From the NCBI RefSeq assembly GCF_004402235.1, contig NZ_SOFS01000017.1:1-64000 (forward strand): a stretch of 64,000 nt of DNA. Reading direction: 5' to 3'. Below the pieces are notes generated by a model, which saw only the letters and a list, made by a program, of their open reading frames with translations, made no database searches and was not told the DNA's origin. Positions 34,739 through 42,954 of this stretch are shown here, in pieces (within the stretch, counting starts at the first letter, position 1; every line of letters starts with the position of its first letter). A program made the position numbers and the translations under genes. Source of the stretch: Cryobacterium glucosi (lineage in GTDB: Bacteria; Actinomycetota; Actinomycetes; Actinomycetales; Microbacteriaceae).

Positions 34739-35575
34739 ATGACGACAGACACGATTTCCCCGGCCATCGATCCCACAGGCTTCGTTTCGGACTGGGAGGA
34801 CTGGCATGCGGCGCACGAGACCCAGCGCGCGGCCGCGGACGGTTTCCTGGCCATCACGGGCCTGCACTTCCTGACGACCGAACCGGAGCGCTTCGGAGAC
34901 GCACCCGGCGCCTGGTCGGTCGACGAGGTCGGCCCGGTCGTTGAACTCGCCGCCGACGAACAGCTGAGCCTCGACGGCGTCGAGCTGACGGGTCGGCACT
35001 CCTTCGGCGCGATCGCTGAACGCGACGGCGTGAACGCGCGGGCCGGTGACGCGGTCATTGAGATCGCCCGGCGCGGCGGCGAGCTGATCGTGCGCCCGCG
35101 GCACCCGGACACCCAGTTCCGTGCTGCCTACTCCGGCACGCCGACGTACCTGCCGAACCCGGGCTGGCGCGTCGAGGCGCGCTTCCTGCCCTTCGATCCG
35201 CCGCGCGACGTCACGGTCGGTGCCGCAGTCGAAGGATTGCAGCATGTCTACTCCGCGCCCGGCGAACTGGAATTCGCCCACGATGGCGCGCCCTACCACC
35301 TGACTGCGTTCAGCGGCCACGCGCCGGGCTCCCTCCTGGTGGTCTTCACGGATGCGACGAGCGGCCTCACGACCTACGCCGCGAACCGGGCGCTGACGGT
35401 CGCCGCCCCTGACGCTGAGGGACGCACAACCCTCGACTTCACCCGCGCCGTCAACCTGCCCTGCGCGTACACCGACTACGCGACCTGCCCGCTTCCGCCC
35501 GCGGAAAACCGGATTCCATTCGCCGTCGAAGCCGGCGAGAAGATTCCCGTGGCCCGCGTGGCCGTCACCCTCTAG
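34739..35575 (+). CDS. DUF1684 family protein
   Basis: A 278-residue protein of the DUF1684 family. Diagnostic segments are DWHAAHETQRAAADGFLAITGLHFLT near the N-terminus, FDPPRDVTVGAAVEG, and the C-terminal DFTRAVNLPCAYTDYATCPLPPAENRIPFAVEAGEK. The ATG at 34739 fits because homologues start close to this motif and AGGG precedes it. No catalytic function is established for the family as far as I know. It stands alone. Confidence 0.85.
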   Translation: MTTDTISPAIDPTGFVSDWEDWHAAHETQRAAADGFLAITGLHFLTTEPERFGDAPGAWSVDEVGPVVELAADEQLSLDGVELTGRHSFGAIAERDGVNARAGDAVIEIARRGGELIVRPRHPDTQFRAAYSGTPTYLPNPGWRVEARFLPFDPPRDVTVGAAVEGLQHVYSAPGELEFAHDGAPYHLTAFSGHAPGSLLVVFTDATSGLTTYAANRALTVAAPDAEGRTTLDFTRAVNLPCAYTDYATCPLPPAENRIPFAVEAGEKIPVARVAVTL

Positions 35576-35635
35576 CCTCGCCGTCCCTGGCCGCCGCCGA
35601 ATCGGTTCGGGGCATGCGGCAGGCTGCCGCACGTG

Positions 35636-35660
35636 TTGTGCACAAAGAGTTTGTGTGCAA
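35636..35660. promoter_or_regulatory. OhrR-type operator
   Basis: TTGTGCACAAA (35636-35646) and TTTGTGTGCAA (35650-35660) are inverted arms with one mismatch, separated by GAG. They end 10 bp before the start of the MarR/OhrR-like gene and would let the protein repress itself. Confidence 0.65.
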
Positions 35661-35670
35661 AGGTTATGAG

Positions 35671-36141
35671 ATGACCAGTCCTCTGAGTGAGATGCCGTGC
35701 TTCGCCCTGTACGCGGCCTCCCGCGCCGTGACCCAGGCGTACCGTGCCGTGCTGGCCGACGAGGACCTCACCTACCCCCAGTTCCTGGTGCTCGTCGTGC
35801 TGGCGTCCGAGGGCGAGTCCTCGGTGAGTGCGCTCGCGAGCGCCATGTTCCTCGACTCGGGCACCCTGTCCCCGCTCCTGCAGCGGCTCGAGGCGCGCCA
35901 GATCCTGACCCGGGAACGTCGGAAGGGTGACGAGCGCACGGTGATCGTGGCGCTGACCCCCGAGGGTCGGCTACTGCACGACCGGGTCACCTCAGTCGTA
36001 CGCTGCCTGGATCCTGCCTACGGGATCACGACCGTCGAGGAACTGCGCGACCTGCTCGGGAGCCTGCACGGCATCACCTCGGGTATGTCCGCCCTCACCG
36101 ACACCCTGCGCTCGTCGTCGCGAAGCGAGCTCACGCGCTAG
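35671..36141 (+). CDS. MarR-family regulator, OhrR-like
   Basis: A 156-residue winged-helix regulator. The N-terminus SEMPCFALYAASRAVTQAYRAVL carries the single conserved Cys in the position of the peroxide-sensing Cys of OhrR, and the core reads YPQFLVLVVLASEGESSVSALASAMFLDSGTLSPLLQRLEARQILTRERRKGDER. This matches the one-Cys or two-Cys OhrR family; a second Cys occurs in VVRCLDPAYG. The ATG at 35671 has AAAGG upstream. A thiol-peroxidase-like gene follows, but no ohr gene is visible here. Confidence 0.85.
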   Translation: MTSPLSEMPCFALYAASRAVTQAYRAVLADEDLTYPQFLVLVVLASEGESSVSALASAMFLDSGTLSPLLQRLEARQILTRERRKGDERTVIVALTPEGRLLHDRVTSVVRCLDPAYGITTVEELRDLLGSLHGITSGMSALTDTLRSSSRSELTR

Positions 36142-36223
36142 CTGCGCTCGTCACCGAGCGGTCGTGCTACTTCTGGCCGGGCAGCCGCCATCCGCGACCC
36201 ACCGTTCCGCCACCAACGTTCCG

Positions 36224-36262
36224 TCACCCACTGTCCCTTCACCCACTGTCCCGTCACCCAGC
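36224..36262 (+). repeat. 15-bp tandem repeat, about 2.6 copies
   Basis: The unit TCACCCACTGTCCCG occurs at 36224-36238 (last base T), 36239-36253 and in part at 36254-36262; related ACGTTCCG units lie just before. It fills the gap between the OhrR-like and peroxiredoxin-like genes. Confidence 0.7.
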
Positions 36263-36292
36263 ATCCGCGTACGACCCAACCGGAGGAATCAC

Positions 36293-36766
36293 ATGCCAAT
36301 CGAAATCGGCTCCACCCTGAACTTGCAGCTTCGGGAGGCTGGCGGGGGAGACCTGAACCTCGCCGACTACCGAGGAACCTCGAATGTCTTCGTCTACTTC
36401 ATGCGCGCACTGTCCTGCGCCCAGTGCAACGCAGCAGTTCGCACCCTCACCACGCAGCAGGATGAGCTGGCGGCAACGGGCGTTCAGGTCATCGTGGCTG
36501 TGCCGGAAGACGAGGCCTCGGCGACAGCGTGGAAGGCGAAGCGCGGTGTGCCGTTCCCAGTCGTGATCGGCAGGGACGGAACGGCACACGCCGAGGCGGG
36601 ATTGCTCCGCAAGGTCTTCGGCGCCATCCAGCAGTCCGGCGGCGTTCTGCTCGACAAGGAGGGCACGGTCCGCTACTCCCACATATCGACCAATCCCGGC
36701 GCCAGCTACAACAAGGCCGACCTGGCTGCGGCGATCGCTGCGCTGACGGCGAGTACGTCCGCCTAG
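36293..36766 (+). CDS. peroxiredoxin-like (AhpC/TSA redoxin) protein
   Basis: A 157-residue thioredoxin-fold protein. The active-site region reads FVYFMRALSCAQCNAAVRTL, with a CxxC pair near residues 42-45 in place of the usual peroxiredoxin TxxC, and VQVIVAVPEDEASATAW and GVLLDKEGTVRYSH follow as in redoxin-domain proteins. GGAGG lies 6 bases before the ATG. It lies after an OhrR-like regulator and may be part of the peroxide response. Confidence 0.82.
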   Translation: MPIEIGSTLNLQLREAGGGDLNLADYRGTSNVFVYFMRALSCAQCNAAVRTLTTQQDELAATGVQVIVAVPEDEASATAWKAKRGVPFPVVIGRDGTAHAEAGLLRKVFGAIQQSGGVLLDKEGTVRYSHISTNPGASYNKADLAAAIAALTASTSA

Positions 36767-36780
36767 TACTTCTTGTTTGC

Positions 36781-36816
36781 GGGGGTCGTGGCCACGTGGT
36801 CACGGCCCCTTTTTTT
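36781..36816 (+). terminator. intrinsic terminator
   Basis: GGGGTCGTG (36782-36790) pairs with CACGGCCCC (36801-36809) with one G-T pair, followed by seven T residues. Confidence 0.9.
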
Positions 36817-36847
36817 CATGTCTCTGCGGACTCAATTTCAGAATGGT

Positions 36848-36864
36848 ATTCCGTGGAACGGAAT
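36848..36864. promoter_or_regulatory. 17-bp perfect inverted repeat upstream of GPH symporter
   Basis: ATTCCGT and ACGGAAT flank GGA. It lies about 40 bp upstream of the candidate -35 element, so an activator or looping site is possible. The binding protein is not identified. Confidence 0.5.
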
Positions 36865-36903
36865 CAAACGGTCACAGTGAGCCTCGGCAGACCTGAAGAA
36901 TGC

Positions 36904-36933
36904 TTGCGATTGGCTGAGAATTCCCACTAGTAT
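36904..36933 (+). promoter_or_regulatory. candidate promoter of the GPH symporter gene
   Basis: TTGCGA (36904-36909) and TAGTAT (36928-36933) are 18 bp apart, 87 bp before the start codon. Called from sequence similarity to the sigma-70-like consensus only. Confidence 0.4.
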
Positions 36934-37020
36934 GGCAGTGACTGATGGAAGTCTGTTCCGCCACGCGGACACTCCCCACAAATCAGCAATGACGCTCAGA
37001 GTGGAAAGAGGAAAGCGACC

Positions 37021-38481
37021 ATGACCATCCAAGAGAACGCGGAGGTTGTCTCCGCCGAGGAGCCCACCCCGGCCATCTTCGGTTCCGAAGCCCGGCTCAA
37101 TTCCAAGGAGAAGGTCGCCTACGGATTCGGCGACCTGGGCAACGGGTTCATGTTCGACCTCGGCCAGGCCTACCTGACCAAGTTCTGGATCGACACCGCG
37201 GGCATCGGCCCGGCAGTCGTCGCCCTGATCTTCGTGCTCGTCAAACTTTTCGACGCCGTGATGGACCCGCTCGCCGCGATCTTCATCGACAGCCGCAAGA
37301 TCGGCAAGCGCGGCAAGTTCCGCCCGGTGATGATGGTTAGTGCGTTCCTCCTCGCGATCATGACCGTCGTCACCTTCACCATGCCCGACGTGGAAATGGG
37401 CTGGAAAATCGCTTTCGCCGCCGGGTCCTACGCGATCTGGGGCGGGGTCTACTCCTTCGTCAACGGCCCGTACGGTTCGCTCGCCTCCGTGATGACACGC
37501 AACATCAAGGAACGCGCCCAGCTGGCCACCTCTCGCCAGGCGGGTTCGCTCGGCGCCCAGTGGATCTGCGGATTCGCCTTCATCCCGATCATGATGATGC
37601 TCGGCGGAATGACCGCAGAGAACTACATGTGGGCCTCCCTCGCGATGGCACTCCTCGGCATGGTCTCATTCGTGCTCTGCTACCGGGGCACGAAAGAGAA
37701 CGTCGTCATCAACCGGGCAGCCAGCTCGAGCAAGAACGGCATCAAGGACTACGCCAGGGCAGTTCTCACCAACCGCCCGCTGCTCGGACTCGTGTTGATG
37801 TCCCTCTTCACGATCTCGTCGATGAACGTCAACAACATGATGATGATCTTCTTCGCCCAGTACAACCTCGGCAACATCGCCCTCCAGGCCGTACTGAACC
37901 TCGTCATGATCGGTGCGTCCATCGTCGGCATCATGTTCATCCCGAAGCTCGTCATGCGCTTCGGTAAGAAGCGCACCGTGATGGGCAGCTTCATTATCGC
38001 GATCGTCGCCAACGGGCTGAACTTCATCATCCCGACCAACCTGTGGACGTTCATGATCCTCGTCACCATCGGCTACGCCGCACTGGCCATCCCGAACGGC
38101 ATCACCTGGGCGTTCGTCTCCGACACGATCGACTACGGCGAATGGCACACCGGGGTGCGCAAGGAAGGCATGACCTATGCCGCCTTCAGCTTCTCCCGCA
38201 AGCTCGCCCAGTCCCTCGCCGCGGTCGTCGGTGCCGGCATGCTCGCCGTCACCGGATACGTGGCCAAGGCCACCAGCCAGTCTGGTGAGACCCTCGAAGG
38301 AATCAAGGCGGTCATGACGCTGTACCCGGCCCTCGCGCTGGCCATCGCCGCCATCATCATCTACTTCATCTACAACGTGTCCGACGACAAGTACCGCAGG
38401 ATCGCCAACGACCTCGACGAGGGGCGTTGGGAGCACGGCATTATCGGCGAGAGCACGAACGCAACCCTCCGCAAGCAGTAA
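37021..38481 (+). CDS. GPH-family sugar:cation symporter
   Basis: A 486-residue, twelve-helix glycoside-pentoside-hexuronide symporter (MelB/UidB-like). Signatures: EKVAYGFGDLGNGFMFDLGQAYLTKFWIDTAGI, KLFDAVMDPLAAIFIDS, KRGKFRPVMM and the interdomain ITWAFVSDTIDYGEWHTGVRKEGMTYAAFSFSRKLAQS. The ribosome site GAGGAAAG precedes the ATG. It stands alone with its own operator and terminator; by neighbourhood a pentoside, uronide or rhamnoside is a likely cargo. Confidence 0.93.
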   Translation: MTIQENAEVVSAEEPTPAIFGSEARLNSKEKVAYGFGDLGNGFMFDLGQAYLTKFWIDTAGIGPAVVALIFVLVKLFDAVMDPLAAIFIDSRKIGKRGKFRPVMMVSAFLLAIMTVVTFTMPDVEMGWKIAFAAGSYAIWGGVYSFVNGPYGSLASVMTRNIKERAQLATSRQAGSLGAQWICGFAFIPIMMMLGGMTAENYMWASLAMALLGMVSFVLCYRGTKENVVINRAASSSKNGIKDYARAVLTNRPLLGLVLMSLFTISSMNVNNMMMIFFAQYNLGNIALQAVLNLVMIGASIVGIMFIPKLVMRFGKKRTVMGSFIIAIVANGLNFIIPTNLWTFMILVTIGYAALAIPNGITWAFVSDTIDYGEWHTGVRKEGMTYAAFSFSRKLAQSLAAVVGAGMLAVTGYVAKATSQSGETLEGIKAVMTLYPALALAIAAIIIYFIYNVSDDKYRRIANDLDEGRWEHGIIGESTNATLRKQ

Positions 38482-38492
38482 CGGGGCCCTCG

Positions 38493-38524
38493 GGGCGTCC
38501 GCAGGCATCCGCCGGCGGGCGCCC
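38493..38524. terminator. stem-loop between GPH gene and nrdG
   Basis: GGGCGTCCGC (38493-38502) pairs with GCGGGCGCCC (38515-38524) with one G-T pair. It lies between convergent genes. Confidence 0.6.
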
Positions 38525-38569
38525 TTCGGAGTTTCGGCAGTCGCGAAGAGGGTGCGGGACGACGGGTGA

Positions 38570-39196
38570 CTAGATCAGCTGGCGCTTCTCGATCTGTTCG
38601 AAGGTGCTCGTCGCATCCCGGAGTCCACCCCACAGGACCACCTCTCCGGCGGTCAGGGACGCGGGGACGTCGATGATCCGCTGGTTGCTGCTGCCCCGGA
38701 ACTGCAGTTTCAGGTCACGTTTCGCGAGCTCGAACCGACCGTCGACCAGAACGTCGATTCCGCGGAGCATGGCGAGCTTGTCCGGGCTCTCGAGCAACAG
38801 CTCCTCGAAGGTGTATCCGGTCCAGGACCACACGTCCTTCGACGAGCCGAACTCCCGGCGCACCCGGTCGATCAGCCCGAGGCAGACCCCGGTGTTGAGG
38901 AACGGTTCGCCGCCGAGCAGGGTCAGGCCCTGGACGTACTCCTGGCCGAGGTCGGCCAGGATCTGGTCTTCGAGCTCCTGGCTGTATTCCTGGCCGTAGC
39001 GGAAGCTCCAGGTGGCTTCGTTGAAACAGCCCTCGCAGGCGAACAGGCATCCGGACAGGTACAGGCTGCACCGCACGCCTTCGCCGTCAACGAAGACGAA
39101 GGGCTTGTAGTCCCCGACGTAGTGCTGGCTCAGCTTCTCAGACAGCCACTCGCCGGGCCGGGGGTTACGCATCCTCGGAGACCGGTGCTGGGGCAT
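38570..39196 (-). CDS. nrdG: anaerobic ribonucleotide reductase activating protein
   Basis: A radical-SAM enzyme of up to 208 residues that uses a 4Fe-4S cluster and SAM to make the glycyl radical on NrdD. The cluster motif is CLFACEGC (C50, C54, C57), followed by LTLLGGEPFLNTGVCLGL and WSWTGYTFEELL, typical of NrdG. The start is uncertain: ATG at 39196 and at 39172 both have GAGG directly against the start codon; the longer form overlaps nrdD by 32 bp, the shorter by 8. It is co-transcribed with nrdD. Confidence 0.93.
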   Translation of the reverse strand: MPQHRSPRMRNPRPGEWLSEKLSQHYVGDYKPFVFVDGEGVRCSLYLSGCLFACEGCFNEATWSFRYGQEYSQELEDQILADLGQEYVQGLTLLGGEPFLNTGVCLGLIDRVRREFGSSKDVWSWTGYTFEELLLESPDKLAMLRGIDVLVDGRFELAKRDLKLQFRGSSNQRIIDVPASLTAGEVVLWGGLRDATSTFEQIEKRQLI

Positions 39197-41411
39197 CCTC
39201 CCCGCTGATGCCGGTGGCGCCCGCCATGTGCTTGACCCGGGAGGTGATCTCCATATGCCGGCCGTGCACCATCGGACGGGCCTGCGGGTTGCCGAGGTAG
39301 CCGCACGTGCGCTTGACGACGTCGCAGGTCATCGGGTCGGCGTTGCCGCACTCGGGGCACTCGAAGCCGCGCTCCGTCGCGTCGAAGTCGCCCGAGAAGC
39401 CGCAGGCGTAACAACGATCGATCGGGGTGTTGGTTCCGAGGTAGCCGATCCGGTCGTAGGAGTAGTCCCAGACCGCCTCGAGTGCCTTGGGGTTCTGCTG
39501 CAGGATCGGGTATTCGCAGTAGTGGATGAACCCACCGGAGGCGAACTGGGGATAGACCGTCTCGAAGTCGAGCTTCTCGAACGGCGTCGGGCTCTTGCGA
39601 ACGTCGTAGTGGAAGCTGTTGGTGCAATAGTCCTTGTCGGTGATGTTGGCGACCGAACCGAACTTCGCGGTGTCGAGCCGGCAGAACCGGTCGGTCAGGC
39701 TCTCGCTCGGGGTCGAATACACGCTGAACTGGTAGCCGTACTCATTGCTCCACTCCTGGGTGCGGTCGTGGAGCGTGCGGAGGATGTCGACGGTGAAGTC
39801 TTTCGCCTCGGGGTTCGATTCCCAGGCTCCGCCGTAGAAAGCCGCGGCCACCTCGTAGAGGCCGATGAAGCCGAGCGACACGGTGGCGCGCTTGTTCTTG
39901 AACAGGGTGTCGACGGACTGGCCGGCCTCCAGGTGCTGGCCGAAGGCGCCGTAGACATAGAGGATCGGTGCGTTCTCCGGGGTCGCTTCCTTGCAGCGCT
40001 CGATCCGGAAGAGCAGGGCGTCGCGGGCGATGCTCACACGTTCGGCGAGGATGCTCCAGAACTTGTCCTTATCGCCGGCGGCCTCGAGGGCGATCCGCGG
40101 CAGGTTGAGCGTCACGACTCCGAGGTTCATCCTGCCCTCTGAGACATCGTTGCCGTCTTCGTCCCTCCAGCCCTGGAGGAAGGACCTGCAGCCCATCGGC
40201 ACCTTGAAACTGCCGGTGAGTTCCACGATCTTGTCGTAGTTCAGGATGTCGGGGTACATGCGCTTGGTGGAACACTCGAGCGCGAGCTGCTTGATGTCGT
40301 AGTTCGGGTCGGTCGGGTCGAGGTTGAGACCGCGCTTGACCGTGAAGATCAGCTTCGGGAAGATCGCGGTGCGCTTCTCGCGGCCCAGACCCTCGATGCG
40401 GATCTGCAGGATCGCCTTCTGGATCTCGCGTTCGAACCAGCTGGTGCCGAGGCCGAAGCCGAGCGAGGTGAACGGGGTCTGCCCGTTCGAGGTGAACAGG
40501 GTGTTGATCTCGTATTCGAGGCTCTGCATCGCGTCGTAGATGTCCTTGAGGGTCTTCTCCTCCGCGAACTGCTGGTGCTGGGACTCGTCCGCTATCCACG
40601 TCCGGGCGTCGGCGAGGTGCTTCTGGAGGTTCTTCTCCGCGTAGGGGGCGAGCACCTCGTCGATCCGGTTGCCCGAGCATCCGCCGTACTGGCTCGACGA
40701 CACGTTCGCGATGATCTGCGAGATCTGCGCGGTGGCCGTCTGGATCGAGCGGGGCGGGTCGACGTCGGCGTTGCCGATCCGGAAACCGGTGCTGAGCATC
40801 GTCTTGAAGTCGATGAGGCAGCAGTTCGTCATCGGGGCATAGGGGTGATAGTCGAGGTCGTGGTAGTGCAGGTCGCCCTTCTGGTGGGCGTTGGCGACGT
40901 GCGGCGGCAGCATCTTCAGGCCGATCGCCTTGCCCACCGCGCCGGCGGTCAGGTCGCGCTGGGTGTTGAAGACATCGCTGTCCTTGTTGGCGTTCTCGTT
41001 GACGACCGTTTCGTCTTTGCTGATCAGTTTGATGATCGAGTGGTTGATATCGGTGGACTTGCTGCGCGCGAAGTCGCGCTGGATCCGGTAATTGATGTAC
41101 GCCTCTGCGGCGTCGTATTCCTTGCTGTCCAGCAGGGCGTGTTCCACGATGTTCTGGACCTCGTAGATCTTGATGTCGACCGCGAAGCGCGAGGCTATCT
41201 CGCGATCGACACGAGCGACCAGGTCGCGGATGATCCGGTGCGTGAGCGGGGTCAGTTCGCCGTTCACTTCCGTGAAGCTCTTGGCCAGCGCGGCATAGAT
41301 CCGGGCATCGTCGAAGGCGAGTCGTCGACCGTCGCGTTTTGCGACCATAAGCGTGCTGAGACTGCTGCCAGCCGTAAGCGTTCCTGTGCCGGGGGTTTCC
41401 ATCTTCAACAC
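39165..41411 (-). CDS. nrdD: anaerobic ribonucleoside-triphosphate reductase
   Basis: A 748-residue class III glycyl-radical reductase that makes dNTPs without oxygen. An ATP-cone domain occupies about residues 20-115 (VAKRDGRRLAFDDARI). Core motifs GGCSGNRIDEVLAPY and MYPDILNYDKIVELTG follow. Near the C-terminus a zinc site CxxC...CxxC (C667, C670, C685, C688) precedes the glycyl-radical loop RTCGYLGNPQARP with G704. The operon nrdD-nrdG is preceded by two NrdR-like boxes. It lets the organism replicate under low oxygen. Confidence 0.95.
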   Translation of the reverse strand: MLKMETPGTGTLTAGSSLSTLMVAKRDGRRLAFDDARIYAALAKSFTEVNGELTPLTHRIIRDLVARVDREIASRFAVDIKIYEVQNIVEHALLDSKEYDAAEAYINYRIQRDFARSKSTDINHSIIKLISKDETVVNENANKDSDVFNTQRDLTAGAVGKAIGLKMLPPHVANAHQKGDLHYHDLDYHPYAPMTNCCLIDFKTMLSTGFRIGNADVDPPRSIQTATAQISQIIANVSSSQYGGCSGNRIDEVLAPYAEKNLQKHLADARTWIADESQHQQFAEEKTLKDIYDAMQSLEYEINTLFTSNGQTPFTSLGFGLGTSWFEREIQKAILQIRIEGLGREKRTAIFPKLIFTVKRGLNLDPTDPNYDIKQLALECSTKRMYPDILNYDKIVELTGSFKVPMGCRSFLQGWRDEDGNDVSEGRMNLGVVTLNLPRIALEAAGDKDKFWSILAERVSIARDALLFRIERCKEATPENAPILYVYGAFGQHLEAGQSVDTLFKNKRATVSLGFIGLYEVAAAFYGGAWESNPEAKDFTVDILRTLHDRTQEWSNEYGYQFSVYSTPSESLTDRFCRLDTAKFGSVANITDKDYCTNSFHYDVRKSPTPFEKLDFETVYPQFASGGFIHYCEYPILQQNPKALEAVWDYSYDRIGYLGTNTPIDRCYACGFSGDFDATERGFECPECGNADPMTCDVVKRTCGYLGNPQARPMVHGRHMEITSRVKHMAGATGISGEDAPAPVSEDA

Positions 41412-41474
41412 GCGCTGCCGTCTCCTTGATTAATACTCCCCACGACAATCGAGCGGGACAGTAAGTCGGGCGAA

Positions 41475-41522
41475 AGACCATATCTAGTGGTTGGGGCGTG
41501 AGATTGATACTACCTGTTGTGG
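41475..41522. promoter_or_regulatory. pair of NrdR boxes before nrdD
   Basis: AGACCATATCTAGTGG (41475-41490) and ATACTACCTGTTGTGG (41507-41522) resemble the 16-bp NrdR palindrome, the second more closely. Their starts are 32 bp apart, the three-turn spacing known for tandem NrdR boxes. They lie 64-111 bp upstream of the nrdD start, and NrdR with dATP/ATP would repress the operon. Confidence 0.6.
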
Positions 41523-41673
41523 TCAGACCACAGGGGCATATTTTGCTCCGCGCCACGCGAATGGTGTCGGAATTGGCCAGATTCTGGATCGAAATCTGGA
41601 TCGGAATCTGGATGAGCGGGCAGTGCGGTGCTTGACTGTCCGCCATGACGACACCTCACAATCGTAGCCACAC

Positions 41674-42177
41674 GTGATTGCCGACATCGTGGCCGGGGTG
41701 GCGCTTCTCGGGGCCACGATCACGACCGGGTTGACGGCCGGCGTCTTCGCGCTGTACGCGCACACGATCATGCCCGGCCTGAAGACCGCGGACGACCGCA
41801 CCTTTGTGGTCGCGTTCCAGTCGCTGGACCGTGGGATCATCAATCCCTGGTTCATGCTCGGCGCATTCTTCGGGTCCCTGGTGCTGGCCGGCGCCGCCGT
41901 GTTGAAGAATCTGGGACGTCCGGGCGCGCCCTGGATCATTGCCGCCTTTCTCCTTATCCTGAGTGACGTTGTGGTCACGATCGCGATTCACCTGCCCCTC
42001 AATAACGCGATCAAAGCGGCCGGGGTGCCCGATGGCATTCAGGATCTGGCTCAAGTGCGGAGGCAATTCAACGAGGCCAGATGGGCGACCTGGAATCGGG
42101 TGCGGACGGCGACGGCGACGGCAGCATTCGTCTCCCTGGCCTGGTCGCTGATCCTCTACGGCCAGGCAACGGCCTGA
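41674..42177 (+). CDS. DUF1772 (anthrone oxygenase-like) membrane protein
   Basis: A 167-residue protein with four hydrophobic helices (VAGVALLGATITTGLTAGVFALYA; WFMLGAFFGSLVLAGAA; APWIIAAFLLILSDVVVTIAI; ATAAFVSLAWSLILYG). The segments FALYAHTIMPGL, HLPLNNAIK and ARWATWNRVRT are diagnostic for DUF1772. It begins at GTG 41674; a small ATG at 41645 is out of frame. No ribosome site is obvious. Function unknown. Confidence 0.8.
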   Translation: MIADIVAGVALLGATITTGLTAGVFALYAHTIMPGLKTADDRTFVVAFQSLDRGIINPWFMLGAFFGSLVLAGAAVLKNLGRPGAPWIIAAFLLILSDVVVTIAIHLPLNNAIKAAGVPDGIQDLAQVRRQFNEARWATWNRVRTATATAAFVSLAWSLILYGQATA

Positions 42178-42361
42178 TTCGGGTCAGCGCGCGGGTCAGC
42201 ACGGTTCGGCAGGACGGGCCTGCGACGAGGCGGCTGCGCGGTGCGGAGGCCTGTGGGCAGCTCCGCACCACGCGCACGGCGACGCCCCACTGTCGCCCAT
42301 GAATCCGCGTCGTGCCTGGTTCGAACATGCCGGTTACGGCGTTCCCCCCGGAACTGTAACC

Positions 42362-42410
42362 TAGACATGTCCAACCGAAGGCAAGCGTAGCAGACGTTAG
42401 ACATGTCCAA
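42362..42410 (+). promoter_or_regulatory. two direct repeats with GACATGTC core before the ImmA-XRE operon
   Basis: TAGACATGTCCAA occurs exactly twice (42362-42374 and 42398-42410), 36 bp apart start to start. The inner 8 bases GACATGTC are a perfect palindrome, so each repeat could bind a dimer. The second copy is 50 bp before the chosen start codon of the first gene. The XRE protein of the operon is the natural candidate to bind them. Confidence 0.6.
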
Positions 42411-42459
42411 AGTTACGTTCCAGAATCGGTCGAACGTGGCATCGACCGGGGGAAAGACT

Positions 42460-42954
42460 ATGGATCACCAAGAACGCCAGAAGCGCGCGCACGAGCTTGT
42501 CGCGGCACTCGATCTGCCGCGGCCGCTCACGCCCGAGCGGCTCCACGCGCATATGGAGAGCGTCCGGAAAAAGCAGATTGTGATCCGTGAGGGCAGCGAA
42601 ACGATGCTGCACGCTGGTGTCTGCGGACTCTGGATCGAGGTCGCCGGCGAAGCCTTCGAGCGCATCCACCATGCCCCGACGATCTCGGCGGTGCATCGGC
42701 AGCAGCTCATCAACCATGAATACGGCCATATGATCCTCAGCGACGACAAGGAATTGCTCTCGGCCGATCAAGTTGCGCGATTCGCGCCCCTGATCCCCTA
42801 CGACGCCATCGTGCACGCACTTTTGCGAAGCAGTTTGACCGACGAGCTGGAAGCACTCGCCGAAGCGATCGGCGACCGGCTCGCCTTGACTATGCTGAGT
42901 GACCGCGCGGAGGCCCGGGACGGTGCCCGGACCGGATTCGGGCGGGTGCTGTAA
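42460..42954 (+). CDS. ImmA/IrrE-like putative metallopeptidase
   Basis: A 164-residue protein with a zinc-peptidase motif HEYGHMIL around residue 86-93, followed after about 40 residues by DELEALAEAIGDRL, where the third ligand Glu is expected. This is the arrangement in ImmA/IrrE peptidases that cleave XRE-type repressors. The ATG at 42460 has GGGGGAAAG upstream; a start at 42403 would lie inside a regulatory repeat. Its stop shares a base with the ATG of the next gene. The XRE gene two genes down is the likely partner; target cleavage is inferred, not shown. Confidence 0.75.
   Translation: MDHQERQKRAHELVAALDLPRPLTPERLHAHMESVRKKQIVIREGSETMLHAGVCGLWIEVAGEAFERIHHAPTISAVHRQQLINHEYGHMILSDDKELLSADQVARFAPLIPYDAIVHALLRSSLTDELEALAEAIGDRLALTMLSDRAEARDGARTGFGRVL

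Noticed and set aside
33241-35112. 623-codon minus-strand frame opposite the MHS transporter
   Set aside because: High-GC antisense artefact; the plus-strand protein has all family motifs.
36224-36262. CRISPR-like repeat
   Set aside because: The 15-bp units are directly adjacent without spacers; it is a short tandem repeat.
40069-41646. 525-codon minus-strand frame in another frame of nrdD
   Set aside because: Arg/Pro-rich shadow frame of nrdD.
42403-42459. Upstream start for the ImmA-like peptidase
   Set aside because: The ATG lies inside one of the two 13-bp repeats and has no ribosome site, while 42460 has GGGGGAAAG.
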